From Rhabdornis inornatus (Eukaryota; Chordata; Aves; Passeriformes; Rhabdornithidae), in the NCBI GenBank assembly GCA_013397075.1, contig VWZS01003656.1, forward strand, positions 62,001-126,000: a stretch of DNA of 64,000 nt, written 5' to 3'. How positions within the stretch are numbered: the stretch's first letter is position 1; each line of letters opens with the position of its first letter. This document shows, piece by piece, positions 1 to 12,800 of this stretch. The notes beneath the pieces were generated by a model. That model searched no databases and was not told where the DNA came from. It saw only the letters and a list, made by a program, of their open reading frames with translations. The translations under genes and the position numbers were made by a program.

Positions 1-675
1 AAGGCTGTAGATGAAAATAGCAGGATATTATCTTAAAGAACTCCTCTCTCCACTCAAAATACCTATTCCATCCATACATCAACTTTCAGTATCTCACCAC
101 TTGCTTAGAAACCTGGCAAAAGTAATGTCCTTGTTCTATTTTATTGGTTCTTAAAATTCACAGAGCTTGCAGGCACTTCACAAATGGCCCCTGTGCTGGA
201 GCTGTGGGTTTGTGCAATCTGCTGAGTAACCTGGACATGCAGCTTCTGAAGGGACTTAGCACTTCTCAGCCCAGGACTCTCAGATGCAAACCCAGCCCAG
301 CCTCACAATGAAGCAGTGAAGGCTTCAGGAAGCCACTGTCACTGCCTGCTGAGGAACTGCGGCTCTCTGCAGCTCACAGGTCTCCCACAGTTTAAGAGTC
401 AAGGCAGGTAAAAAGGTGAATTCTAAAGGTCAGGTCCTTGACATGTCCCATCCTTTCTAAGCCAAGAAATTCAGGCTTGAACATACTGAATCCAGACCCT
501 TTTGCAGAGATGAGAAGCAAATCAGCAGCCCAGCAATGGTACTACTTTCTCAGCTCAGCAATCCAACAACAGTTTAAACTGCAATGCATGTGGTAACCCA
601 CAAACCTCTCATTAATTTTCTCAAAATGGCATAGATACCATCTGAACTGCTGCTAACCTTTTGCTTGTTTGGCAG
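1..675. other. CFAP43 intronic sequence at window edge
   Basis: No exon with usable splice sites and open frame that would join exon 676-828 in phase. I see no repeat or RNA gene here; most likely the end of an intron. Confidence 0.6.
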
Positions 676-828
676 AATAAGTTGCAAGATCCATCAGTAT
701 TTTCGTCATTAAAGAAGATTCCTAGCAAACAGTTTGGATCAGGTTTGCTCTGTTTATCACCCAACAGCCAGTGGCTGGCAGCAGCAGCCAAGGATGGTGT
801 TTTGTTTATCTACAATATTTCTACTCTG
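676..828 (+). CDS. CFAP43: CFAP43 in-window exon 1
   Basis: Acceptor ttggcag, donor gtaggt; phase 0 at both ends, 51 codons (window residues 1-51). Encodes a WD40-like blade with LLCLSPNSQWLAAA and VLFIYNI. Confidence 0.9.
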
Positions 829-3800
829 GTAGGTGGGCGTCTGGGCACAGGCTTTGTTTGATTTACGAGAGACAGAAGTATGAAAATTACTTTCTTTAAC
901 AGTAAACTTTTCCTCACTTGAATAGAAGGTGTTTGAGAAAAATTTATGTTGAAAATGAACTGACATAGCATTAACAAGACAACTGTTTTTATAATGAATG
1001 TGTATACAATCATACAAATCACTTACTTCCTTCTTCAGTAAATCTTAGCGTAGATAATTTTGCTACTGTTCTTACCTCCTGCAAAATCAATATACTTTAA
1101 ATTTGTCCCATGTGTAGTCAAACCTTTTAAACTTAAAACCCCTAGTATTTTATGTACTTTGTGTTGCCATTTTGGATTGACTTTTATCTAAAAATAAAAA
1201 AAAAATTAAAATGTTTTTAAAATTTAAGTAATAGAAATAATTTAAAGACATACTCCATTTTAAAAATGTATTTGCTGATACTGCTTCTGTGACTTCTCTA
1301 GGATATACTTGCTCAAAAACATTGTCACTCATACCAAGGAGGGGGAATCAGATCCATGGCATTCTCCCTGGATGGCAATTTCATCCTAGTTAACGGTGAA
1401 AATGATTGTGCCTTGGTGTGTCTGAAGTGGAAGTATGTATAAAGTGGCAGACTAATATTGATTATGTCATTTCTTGTATCCTGATAGATTAATTTGTGCA
1501 TCTACTTGTGATTCTAGACTTCCTTTTTCTTAGTCTCAAAGTAAGGAGAAGAATTGGAGAGAAATAAAATCTTTCCTCTCATCCTTAGAGGCAGCCTGGC
1601 CTCCCTAGCTCAAGAGAAGTCTTGTACTTTGGCTCTGATTGCATTACAACATACAGAAATATCTTCTGAGACGTATTACCTGATACTTCTTATCATTCTG
1701 AAATCAGCTCTGGAAAGGGCTCTCTGGGGATGTAAGGGATGTAATCTCCTGAGATACTATTTTAACTCAGTGATAAAGAGACATCACAGCTTTACTGGGA
1801 ATTCTACTGTGGCTATAGAGAGCTCTTAGCAGACATTAGAAGTAAGAGACACTTGAAAAGTACAGCTTTTCTGTGGGAAAAGAGATGTTCGGGTAGATGC
1901 ATAGATTAAAGATGACTCTGTCAGAGCAATATTCCTAATATGGGTAATCCATCTTTCAGAATTTTTACTTCTTTGCAGAGTTCACTTAATTATGCAATTC
2001 TTGAACTCAAACAATGCTAAAATATTAAATAGGAAGTCTTAAATAACTTAATAATTTTGTTATAAAGGATATTTATTACTTTGTCCTCTTCCATAATATA
2101 CAAAAAATACATCCATTCCCTTTCTGTTTACCAGGGAGATAAAGGAAACTGAAGTTGAGGAAGCTGCTCTTTACTGGCAGTCTCTACTTGATATACTGAA
2201 CAAGTCTACTTCACATGAAAATTCTGTTTTAAAATCTATGGCAGAATGGAAGTTTGACCCAGAATCCACATCAAAATCAATTCCAGTAAAGAAATCTAAT
2301 GTGCTTTCTTTCTTTTTTAGGGGGGAAAAAAAAGAGTTTTATCATTATCCCAAAACTGTACACAATAAAAATTGTCCTTAATACACTGATCCTTTTGTTA
2401 AAGTGGAAGAATGCCCCTGAGGATAGGCTGAATATGCTTAAATAGTAATTTGTGGAAGAGTACTATCAAAGAAATAGGATATTTTTGTGAAGATGACATT
2501 CACATCTTCAGTTTCACTTGGTTTCCTCAGCCACAGAAAACTCTGTGAAAGTCAGTTTGTCCTCATGTGAAATTACATGTCCTTCCCAGTGTGATGTTAC
2601 TGCTATATAAATTGTGTTACTAATTGTATGTTTCTCCATTGAAATCAATCAAAATAGTGATTACAGAGATTAGTGCAGTCAATGATTTAAGTCAAAAGGC
2701 TTTGCATAATAGCAAGGGTTTGAAGGATCAGATCTAGGCAACAAAAATGTAACACCCTCTAATTTGGTGATCGTGTTTCTAATGGGAGTCCACTTTTTCT
2801 TTCATTACCTACTTTGTTTCACTCACTCTCTAAGTACCTGAGCTAGATGTTTATATCCTTAATATAAACACAGGAGGCAACACTGAAATCTTTTAATGCA
2901 CAGGTGACAGAAGAAGATGGAAATGTCACAAATACCGATGACATGACATGGATGGGCCAGAAAATACAGAAGGTACTTTCACAGAACAAGTATTAATCAA
3001 AGCCAGAGTTTTCAAGGGTCATTAGTCACTTAGGGCATCAAAGTATTTGCTATAGTTTCAAAAGCTTTTCTCACATTTGGTCCTTTCTTTAACCATTGTG
3101 ATCTAGACTTTTAGAAATTCTAGGCCGAGGTTATAAACACATCAGAGAAGGTACCTAGACCACTTCTAAACAAGGAGTGTACAAAAAAAAATCCAAACCA
3201 AAACAAACAAACAAACAAAAAAAAAACCAAAGAAAATCAAGGAAAAAAAAAAAGCCTGACAAATTCACTTCTTTTAGAACTTAAAAGACTATTTATACTA
3301 CATGTCAAAAAGTTGTCAAGAAGATTATTACCAGAAACGAAGCAGGTTACTCAATGAAAAATAAAAACAATGAAAATTTTCACCAATGAAAAATCTAAGG
3401 ATTAAAAAATTCTGGGAGTAGGCTTTATGCAGTTCAATGTTGTCTGTAAGCATTGCACTTGTAATTACATCTTTCTTTAGTATTTTCTTTTTTTCAAGTG
3501 CTACTGCCATACAACCAGTTTACAATGTGACCTGGCTGTAAAATCTGTTTTCTCTTGTGCAATTCTATGGATCATTCTATTGAATTAGGTCTGTGTCTGT
3601 TTCAGTTATTAACCCCTCTGGCACTTTATTTTCTGTACAGATAATGTTCCTTTAGATTACTTCAGTATTTTCTTTTCTCTTGCTTTTTTTATGCCTTTCA
3701 ACAATGCATTTGTTGTATGTCAGGTTATGAGAGAAGAGACTCAGAGGTTTGCTAACCAGAAGGAAGAGCTGCAAATGGGAATTAAAAAACTGCGTGAAAC

Positions 3801-6800
3801 TGTGAGTTTCTTACAAGGGTATTGGCTCAGCTTCCCAGTTCTGTTTACAAGAACACTTCCTTTATGGCTGTGAGCTCTAGTCCTCAGTTACATTTTTGTC
3901 ATAAACTGTGAGCAGACAGGTATTAAAGAGATGTATTTCTTCAGGGATCAATGCTGGAACTGTCAGGAACTACTGTCTGCTTCTCAGTTTCCTTTGCTCC
4001 AAAAGAGTATTTTGTACCACCCTTATACCTTGAGCTATCTGTCCCCTCAGCAGGCTAATTTCTGCCTGTCTAAAAACCTTCCATTATAGAAAAGGTTGTC
4101 CTCTCCTTTTTCTTCTGTTTCTTCCCATCAGGCAGTTAAAAGTGCAGGTAATTAAAATTATTTTTCTGGTATCAAGTTCTGTGGTGTTAAAAATGGCTTT
4201 TCCTCTATTCACATTCAAATTCATTTTTATTCCTTATATATATTCCTTATACATTTTTTTCAAAAAAACAGATTCAGAAAATGATGCATGAAAATGAGCA
4301 GGTGCCAGACATTGAGAAACTCGAGCTCCAGGAGTTCAACCTGGATTTAGAAGAACAGGAACGAGCGCAAGCAGAGGCTGAAGAAGATGTGGCCAGGGTA
4401 TGGCAGAATGGGGGAACATTTTAAAACTATCAGTGGAAAAGAGAAAAATGAGTAAATAACAGAGGACTATCTCAAAGTTGCTGTTCACTGCTGAGAAACA
4501 GAAAAACAGAAAAGTATTTAAAGTCACTTTTTGAAGCAGGTGAAACTGCTGATGCAGACAAGGCAAATTGGAATATGATTTATGCCAGAAACTATAAATC
4601 TCACTGTGTTCACTGCTTAAGTTCTAGAATTGTTTTCTTCTCATAGAAAATACCTTCAGTACTATGCAGGTAGGTTTTGGAGAAGATAGCAGTGATAGTC
4701 TAAGATGATGAAATAGTGATAATTCATTTCATGTGTTAGTTTTCTTTCAGTAACTCAATGCAAATTGTCCATATCTTGTTACTTTGCACCACATCCTGTT
4801 ATTTTCTCTTCTGTGTCTTGAAAGGCGAGGACAGAGATTGAGATGGAGACTTTATCCTACTGCTACTTGCAGGATTTAATCAAATATGAGTGCTGGGATG
4901 TCATGTGTGTAAAAGAACGTGCAGTTAAGGTAACCTCTGCTTTCTAAGACATTTTCAGCAGTAGTTTTTTTATTCCTTATGGTACAGACACAAAATAACG
5001 CATTTCTGATTTGCTTATGGTGTGGGAAAGACTTTATTTCTTCCCAAGACTCAAGGAAATCTTTATTCTGTTAATTTTTGGCTGGCGGATTTTACCTTCT
5101 AAGGTGGAAATAGTGCTAATTAGCAAATAGGGAACTCTTTAATTCTTTTATCTCAGACAATATATTTACACAGTATTGCTAAAAGGAGAAGTAAATACTA
5201 TTTTTATTTTCAGTCCATATGACTTCTGCTACAGAGAACATAAAGGTTAAATTTAACCCTGATTTTGCCTATTTTAAACAGGGGGAGATGAGTTAAACTG
5301 GTGATACTGGATTATCCCAAGGGTAGTGAAAGACCTAGTCATTTTACAAAAAAAACCCAAACGAACTAGTTCTGGTTTAATTCTGTCGATAAAGATGGAT
5401 AAAGAGACCACACCCATAGATTATTTTTTAAAACAATGTTTAAATTAATGTTTAATTTAATTAATGTTTAAATGTTTTAAAACAATATTTAATACATTGT
5501 CTGTACTAATTGATCCTCAATTTATTCCTGATTCTAAGCAGTGTGTAACTGTTTAGCATTCAGGTATTGAACAAATGAACTGATGGAAGCATTCTGAAGA
5601 ACTTCTTCCTTTCGTTTATTTATTTTAAATTTGAGCAGTGCTTCCATATGGATTGTCAAGTGAGTAATTATCCACTAAAGGAACGTAGTAAAGAAGAGCT
5701 GGAAATTTTGAAGAAAGCTCTCCAGTCAAAGAGGACTGAAACAGCTGATCTTAAGGTACAGATCATGATCTTCTGAGCTGGCATCTTATCATTTCTTTGT
5801 CTAGTTACATTCCTACATTTTATTTTCTTGCTGTAGAAGTTGGCCAAAAACCTTAAAAACATAAATAAAGGTGAAATGTTGTTTAAAAATAGTACTAGTT
5901 TTAAATAATCACAGAATAGCTGAGGTTAGAAGAGCCCTTTGGAAGTTATCTAGTCCAGCATTCCTGGAGTATTTACTCAGGACTGCATCCAGTGAGGCTT
6001 GGAATACCTCCATGGTGAAAGAATCCATAAGCTCTCTGGGCTGCCTTTTCTCATGTCTGACAACCCTTGCAGGAAAAAGAACCCCCAAAGCCTTCTCCTT
6101 CCTGAGGGTAAACAATTCCAGTTTTCTCAGTCTGTCCTCACATGTACAATGTTTAAAATCTTTGCTGATATTAGTGGCCTATCACTGGACTTGCTTCAGT
6201 ATTCCCAGTGTTGTACTGGAAAAACTGAAAATGGACCCAATATTCCAGATATGATCATTTCAACTTGTATTATTTTGATCACTGAGCTTAATTGAAGAAT
6301 ATAACCTCTAGAATTTTTTTCACCGTGTGCCACTGGATCATATACAAACTTAACACACATGCCATGTTTCTGATATGCAGGCTCAGAAGAAAAATCTTGA
6401 GGCTGACTCTGAGACTGCTTTATCTGAGGAAGAAGGAAAGAAAGCAGCAGAAGTGGCTGATGATGGTGTACCTCACTGCCTAAGTGGAAGCCTGAGCTCT
6501 CAATATGGTGGGAACACATTTATCCTATACCACCAATGTGATTTGCACACCAAGGAGCAGAAACTCAACCAGACAATATTACTGAAGGTGATATCTTCTG
6601 AAACCTGTCTTACTGCAGTGACACTCTCCTATCTGTTGGTTTTTACAGCAGTCACAGCCACTCTTAGATTTTGGACATCCTGACACTAAACAATGGAGAG
6701 TCACACCAGTCTCTGAGTAACTGAGACAAAAGCTGATAAATGCACATAGTGCTGTGGATTTGCCAGCTTGGGCTTGGAAGAACAAGATTTCATGGAACTG

Positions 6801-9800
6801 GTTATCCAATTTCAGGGTATCTGTATCCTTTTGCTGGTGCATTTTAGTAAATTGACACAGTAAGAGAGACATATGCTTTACCCTCTTTAAAGTTCTACTT
6901 TTCTTTGTTGAGATCAATTTTTTATGCTAAAAGAAGAAATTATCCACTAAGAATACATGCTTTTTTAGATGATTATAAGGTCTGAGGTGTTCTTAAAAAG
7001 TCAGTTTCCAATGTTTGTTTGTTTAATGGGCACATTTTACTTACATATGACAGAGAATCACATAAAAGACTATTGAAACAGCAGGCTGCATCAGGAAAAT
7101 ATATCCTTTTCTCTGCCTCCCTGCACCTGTGATTTACAGTCTCTAGATTTACAGGTCACATGTTTTTTTCTTTGACGCTCCTCCCTCCTTCAGCTGAAAA
7201 GGTCCCCAAAAAACCCTAATTTTTTATCTAGCTTTGGCAGCAGCATGTTTCTTTCAGACTCTTTTTTTAAATGCCAAGTAGTGTAGAAGAAAATGAATAA
7301 AAATTTCTTGGGGAAAAAAAAGAAAAAAATATTTCATCTGCCTAAGTGCATTTAACAAAGCTTGAATTCTACGCTACAGTTTTCACAAAAAGGGTTTACC
7401 AGTTTATCTCCTTGTCACACACACAAATACACACATTCATGATTCTGATGGCTTGAGGAGTAGTATATAAACATGGATGGATGTGATCTGAACAGTACTG
7501 CTGTTTCCTTTTTTCGTATTCCAGGACATCATTTACAAAGTGAAAACTGCTTTTAATGAGGAATTTGACACAGTTGTACAACAAAAGGAGCAGGAGATAG
7601 CACGAATAAAAGAAAGAAACAGGAAGATCCAAGAAATCTTGGAACAGCTTGAACTTCAAGTGGAGGTGTGGGAGCCAGTCCTTACAGATGATGAGATGCC
7701 AGAGCGAGCCCTCACTGTTCAGGATTCAGAGGTGTCTGAAAAATGCATCTTTGTATTTCACCCATTCAAACCCAGCTGTCTAATTCTTCTCATTTCCAGA
7801 CATTGTGTTAGTACTGAAAAACCTTCAAGCAGATGTGTCTGTACACTTAAAATGATCTTTTTGGCTCATTTTCTTCCCTTTCCTTTTTAGGGAGAAAAGC
7901 CTTAATAAGTCAATCTGAAATGAAAAAATGTATACAAACTTAATTTATTGCTGTTAAAAGTTTTCAAAATGCCCATAAATTAGATAGAAATTCTTTGTTC
8001 CTGACATTCAACCTGGGCTTTCAGGAATTGCTTCCATAGTTAAGGGTTTCTGTTTTCTCTGAGTGCCATTTTGAAACAAAGTAGTTTTCAACTAAAAATC
8101 TAAGTATTAGAGCATACTTAGTAATGTACTTATCAATTCAATTAAATATTTACAAAGGAACACCGTATTTCTTATGAAGTACATTCCACTGATCTTACCT
8201 GCTCATGTGGTCAATCTTTTCCCATTTTTCTTTGCTCCATCACCAGTCTGTGTTATCTCACTGTAAGAAAAGGCATACACAAAACAACTAATATCAACAA
8301 AAGTGATGGTAGTTTATATTTTAGGATATTTAAATGTAGTTCTGTAGCTGTTCAAAAGGAGAATTTTCATCTTGAGCAATATTGTCATAGAGCAGAGATA
8401 CAGCAAGCATTGAGAATTTTTATTATACCACTGTCATGGTTTAACCCCAGTCAGAAACTGTGCACCATACAGCTGCTCACTCACTGCCTCATCTCACCAG
8501 GGTGAGAGAAACAACTGGTAGGGTAAAAGTGAGAAAATTCGTGGGTTGAGATTAGAACAGTTTCATAACTGAAAAAAAATATAATAATTATGACAACAAT
8601 GATAATAATAATGTAATCAATGCAATGAAAACGTAATCATAAATGTAATTAAGAGGAAAATAATAAAAAGACAAAGAAATAAAACCCAAGAAAAACAACT
8701 GATGCAAATGAAAAACAAGTGCTCACCACCAACGTACCAATCCCCAGGCTGTGGGATGCACTCCAGCTACTTGGAAGAAAATTAATTCCATCCCAGCCAA
8801 AACCAGGACCAGCATTTTTCCAAAGGTTCTCAATCCCTGTGATCACATTTGGAGAAAAGAACCTTGATACAAACTTTGTTTTCTGCCTTCAGATTAAAGC
8901 TGAGAAATACATGACTCAAGAGGAGAAAGAGCAAGCAGAAATGCTGGCTAAGCTTGAAATGGAAAGACGCCTTGCTGCTACGGTAATTAAAGAAGTGTCC
9001 CTTTTACAGGCCATTGTCTCTGTTTAGGCTTATTTAAAATAATGCAGCACTGAAACATTCCAGTAATGTAGTATGGGAGAATAAATTTAAACTGGTACGT
9101 AATGATGATATGTGCCTTTTCCTTATTATTACTGTTTACAATCAGAACTACATAGGTCAGCTGGGGGGAGAAAAGGTAGAGTGTTAGACTCACAGTTTTT
9201 AAACATGTGCATAGGGGCAATTTAAATACCATATCAGGTAGGTGGAAACTAGATACATGTCCAAATTCATGCCACTTCGCAGTCAAGAGCTTTGTGTTTG
9301 ATAGGTGTTTGTTGATTCAGCAGCCTCTGTTCTCCATGGTTCAGACTAGAAGACTGTAGTGCTTTCCTCTGGCTTTAAAATACATCTGTAAAAAACTAAG
9401 ATGGTTCTGGCCCCAAAACAGATGCAAAATTACATCTTTCTTCATCATAGCTTGTCAGTTGGCCAGGAAAAACCTATGCCTGTGTTCTTTCCAAAACTGC
9501 CACAATGGCAGTTTTAGTAAGTTATTTGGCATATGAGTATTTTACCAGAAAAAACGGAAACTTTTGGGATGTTTCACACACAGCCCCAGAAAGTATCAAT
9601 CTGCTAGTGCTGAATAATCTAAAGGTGAACACTGTTATCATCCCCAAAACTTGCAATTGCTACAGTTCCTTTTGTACCTTCAAGTATTTTTTGTGGTTCT
9701 TCCCAGGACGATGAAAGACTGCGTGCTCTTGATGACATGATGGGTGGAGTGCTGGAAATCAGGAGGGAAGACATTTTGAAAATGGTGAGATGTGTTTCTG

Positions 9801-12800
9801 CCATGTCCTTTCTGTTTTTCCATGGCTCTTCTGGCAATGTGAAATTCAACCAGCAAATATCTCCAACCTCAATGACAGAAGAAAGCTGGAGAAATGTAGA
9901 ACTGCATTATGAGCAGATAGACTCCATAAGAGAGCATACACAAAAAAAAGATCACAAGATACTACTGCCTGTGTAGAATTGCCTATCAACACCTGCTCTA
10001 TCACAGTGGAATACTGTAGGAACATCAGCTATTTAATGTACATGTATCTAATATATTACTATTATAACAACTATATTGCTGAGGGAAGGGTCAGTCATCC
10101 GTGGCTTTAATCTTACAGAAAACCACTGTGTTTCATTTAACTCACTAAATATAGATTGTACAGCAGTAGAGGAAGGAAAGGATGTGAAGGAGTGCCACAG
10201 AAAAAGGGTAGGGCAGACCCAGGCACTCCTCTGAAATCGATCTGTTTTGGAAAATTAGGACTCCACATAGAAGTCTACATTAGCATGGAGGTTTGGGGTT
10301 CTGAAACAGAAAATGTGGTGTATCTTGTACTGCCAGTAGTATTTCAGTACCAAATTCTTGTATTTTGCAAGATCCAGGAGTGAATTCCTGTAAGCCAGTG
10401 AGTCTAGCATGATATATATACACTGAAATTACTGATGCAAGTAATTTTAGTTTATATATACACTAGAGCAGCAGAATATATATGTTACTTTGATTTAAGG
10501 TTTGTACCTTCCTAAGAAATACCTTTTGTTAAATTTAGTGCATGCTGTACTTTGTTAGTGTGCTGATGTAGACTTACTATTGCTTTTTAAGCAATATTTT
10601 TCTTCAATATTTCCAGAATATTCCTCCACCTTCTTTTATATCTAGACCTGAGGATCTTTGGACTGAAGAAGAAAAGAAAACATTTGATGAATATGAGAAA
10701 AATGTCAAGGAACTGAATGAAGGAAAAGAAGAATATAGACAGGTAAATTAAAATGAGGAAAAGATGAGTGTGTTCACAGTGCTCACGACCAAAGCTTCCA
10801 ATCTTTCTCAGAAGCAACTTCTAAAAATTAATACTAATAAATAGGATAAACTAAGAAGAATAGATCATCAAAGATCATGTGGCATATTAAATAAATCCTT
10901 AGACAGAATTAGGCAGTCTCCACTTAATTACTGTGGGCAAAAACTTGTAAAAGTTGTGATATCCTGAGAAGGTAACTTTCCTTCACAAATGTACCAGTAT
11001 TTCTAAAATGTGTTTTTCAGGTTCATTCCCAGAGTTGCTGATGCCATACACAAATAACACAATTATATTTATTCTTCAAAGTGGTATTGGAACAACATAA
11101 CTTTGTAGCCTGGCAGAACTCTCTTTCCAAACTAGTAATTTCTGTGGCCTTTTGGCTGAATTATACAGTTCCATATTGTGCAATCTCCATCATCTCATAT
11201 ATATAGATAGTTATATATCAAGAGAGACATCAGAAATTATTTGTTCCTCCACATGTAATATTGCTGCTCTTGTCCTTCACTTCCTCAGTTTCTGAGAAAT
11301 GAATGGAAGAAACTTGAAGCTTCCATCAAGGAAACAACACAAAATTTTGATGAGATTGTCTGCAAACTCTCTGAAAAGAAACTGAAATCAGAGATGGTCA
11401 TCTACCAGGTATTGCAAAAAGCATTAATTTTTCATGTTTGCCTCTGTGCAGCAAAAGTGTTAACTTCTTTTTATTACAATCATCTCACAGGAAGAACTCA
11501 AAATAGTCAATCTCATTTATGCTTTACTGTTGGATGAAGAGTTGGACACCAGAGAAGCTGGACTTCATAAATTCCTTATGAAAAAGAAGAAAGAAAAGGT
11601 AAGTTATCATTTGAAATGCTGTTGTTTGGAGTAATGTAATGTTTACAGTACAGTTTCATGTGAAGTCTGCTCTTTCCAAACCAAAATCTTGCCATAAAGG
11701 ACTTCCTGACCATTTACAGGGTCATTGTTTGGTTGTTGTTTTTTTTTATTTTTACAGCTGACATACATTATAAATACCTCTGGTTTTCTTAATAGGTACT
11801 CAGCTTGGTTCATCTGGAGTTCTTTGGTAAAACTTCATACATTCAGAAGGGCATGCTGCTATTTGTTTGCTACATATAATATTCTTTATTATATGTATCA
11901 AGCTGAAAGTACAGTAGTAGGTCTGGGTTTCAGTCTCTTACTGTAGTCTGCAGGTTGATTCTGGCTTTTGGGACAATATTATCCCATTTGCCACTTTGTC
12001 TCCATGGAGCTGTTCATGAAATGAACAGATAATGCACAGATAATACACTGCTGCCTCCACAAGTCAGATGTCCTGCTCAGTCTATGCAGAGCACTGTGTG
12101 TTTGGAGCTGCCAGCAGCCCATTGTGAGCTGCAGGGAGAGGTTCCAAACAGGCATCTAGCCCCCACCACTGGATTGGCTGGACTAGTTTTAAAGCCATCT
12201 GAGGCCAAATGTATACCAGCTAACGATTTACAAATTTTTTTCATATTTTTTTCTTCATTTTCTAAATGGTCCATTGGTACAACTTTTGGTCCCTGGAAAC
12301 CATCAAATACAACAAAACCCTCTCCCCAGCAGAGTATTTAACAGCCTCTATAAAACATGACTGGAGTATCCTGACACATAGAAGAACTCTGCCATGACAA
12401 TAGGGAAATTGCATTCTAAAGTTAAGAACTCTCCACTGAACAACATTTGAGATTTTTTGACTGGTCTTACCTGAGATGACATGAAAATAAAAAGAAATCC
12501 CTATAGAAAAAAAGGTATCAACATATGCCATTACATTCAATGTTTCAAAAGGTTTGTCAGCATTTCTTACACAAATTTGTTACATTCTTAAGCAGCATGT
12601 TAGTTTAATTTCACAGCTCTTCATCTTCTAGCAGTATCTACAAGTGACCCCTGAAGAAGGCATTATATGGTTACTTAAAATAGCACACAAGGTTATCTGT
12701 AGAAATAAGAAGGTGTCAGCTTCATCACTGTATGTGAATAGCCATTCACTGCTTCTGCTGGCTGTTTCATTCCTGAAATCTTTTGTCTTTACTGTAGGTC

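Noticed and set aside
5909..6519. Open frames on both strands around 6 kb
   Set aside because: They lie in CR1-derived sequence or overlap CFAP43 exon 9 in the wrong frame.
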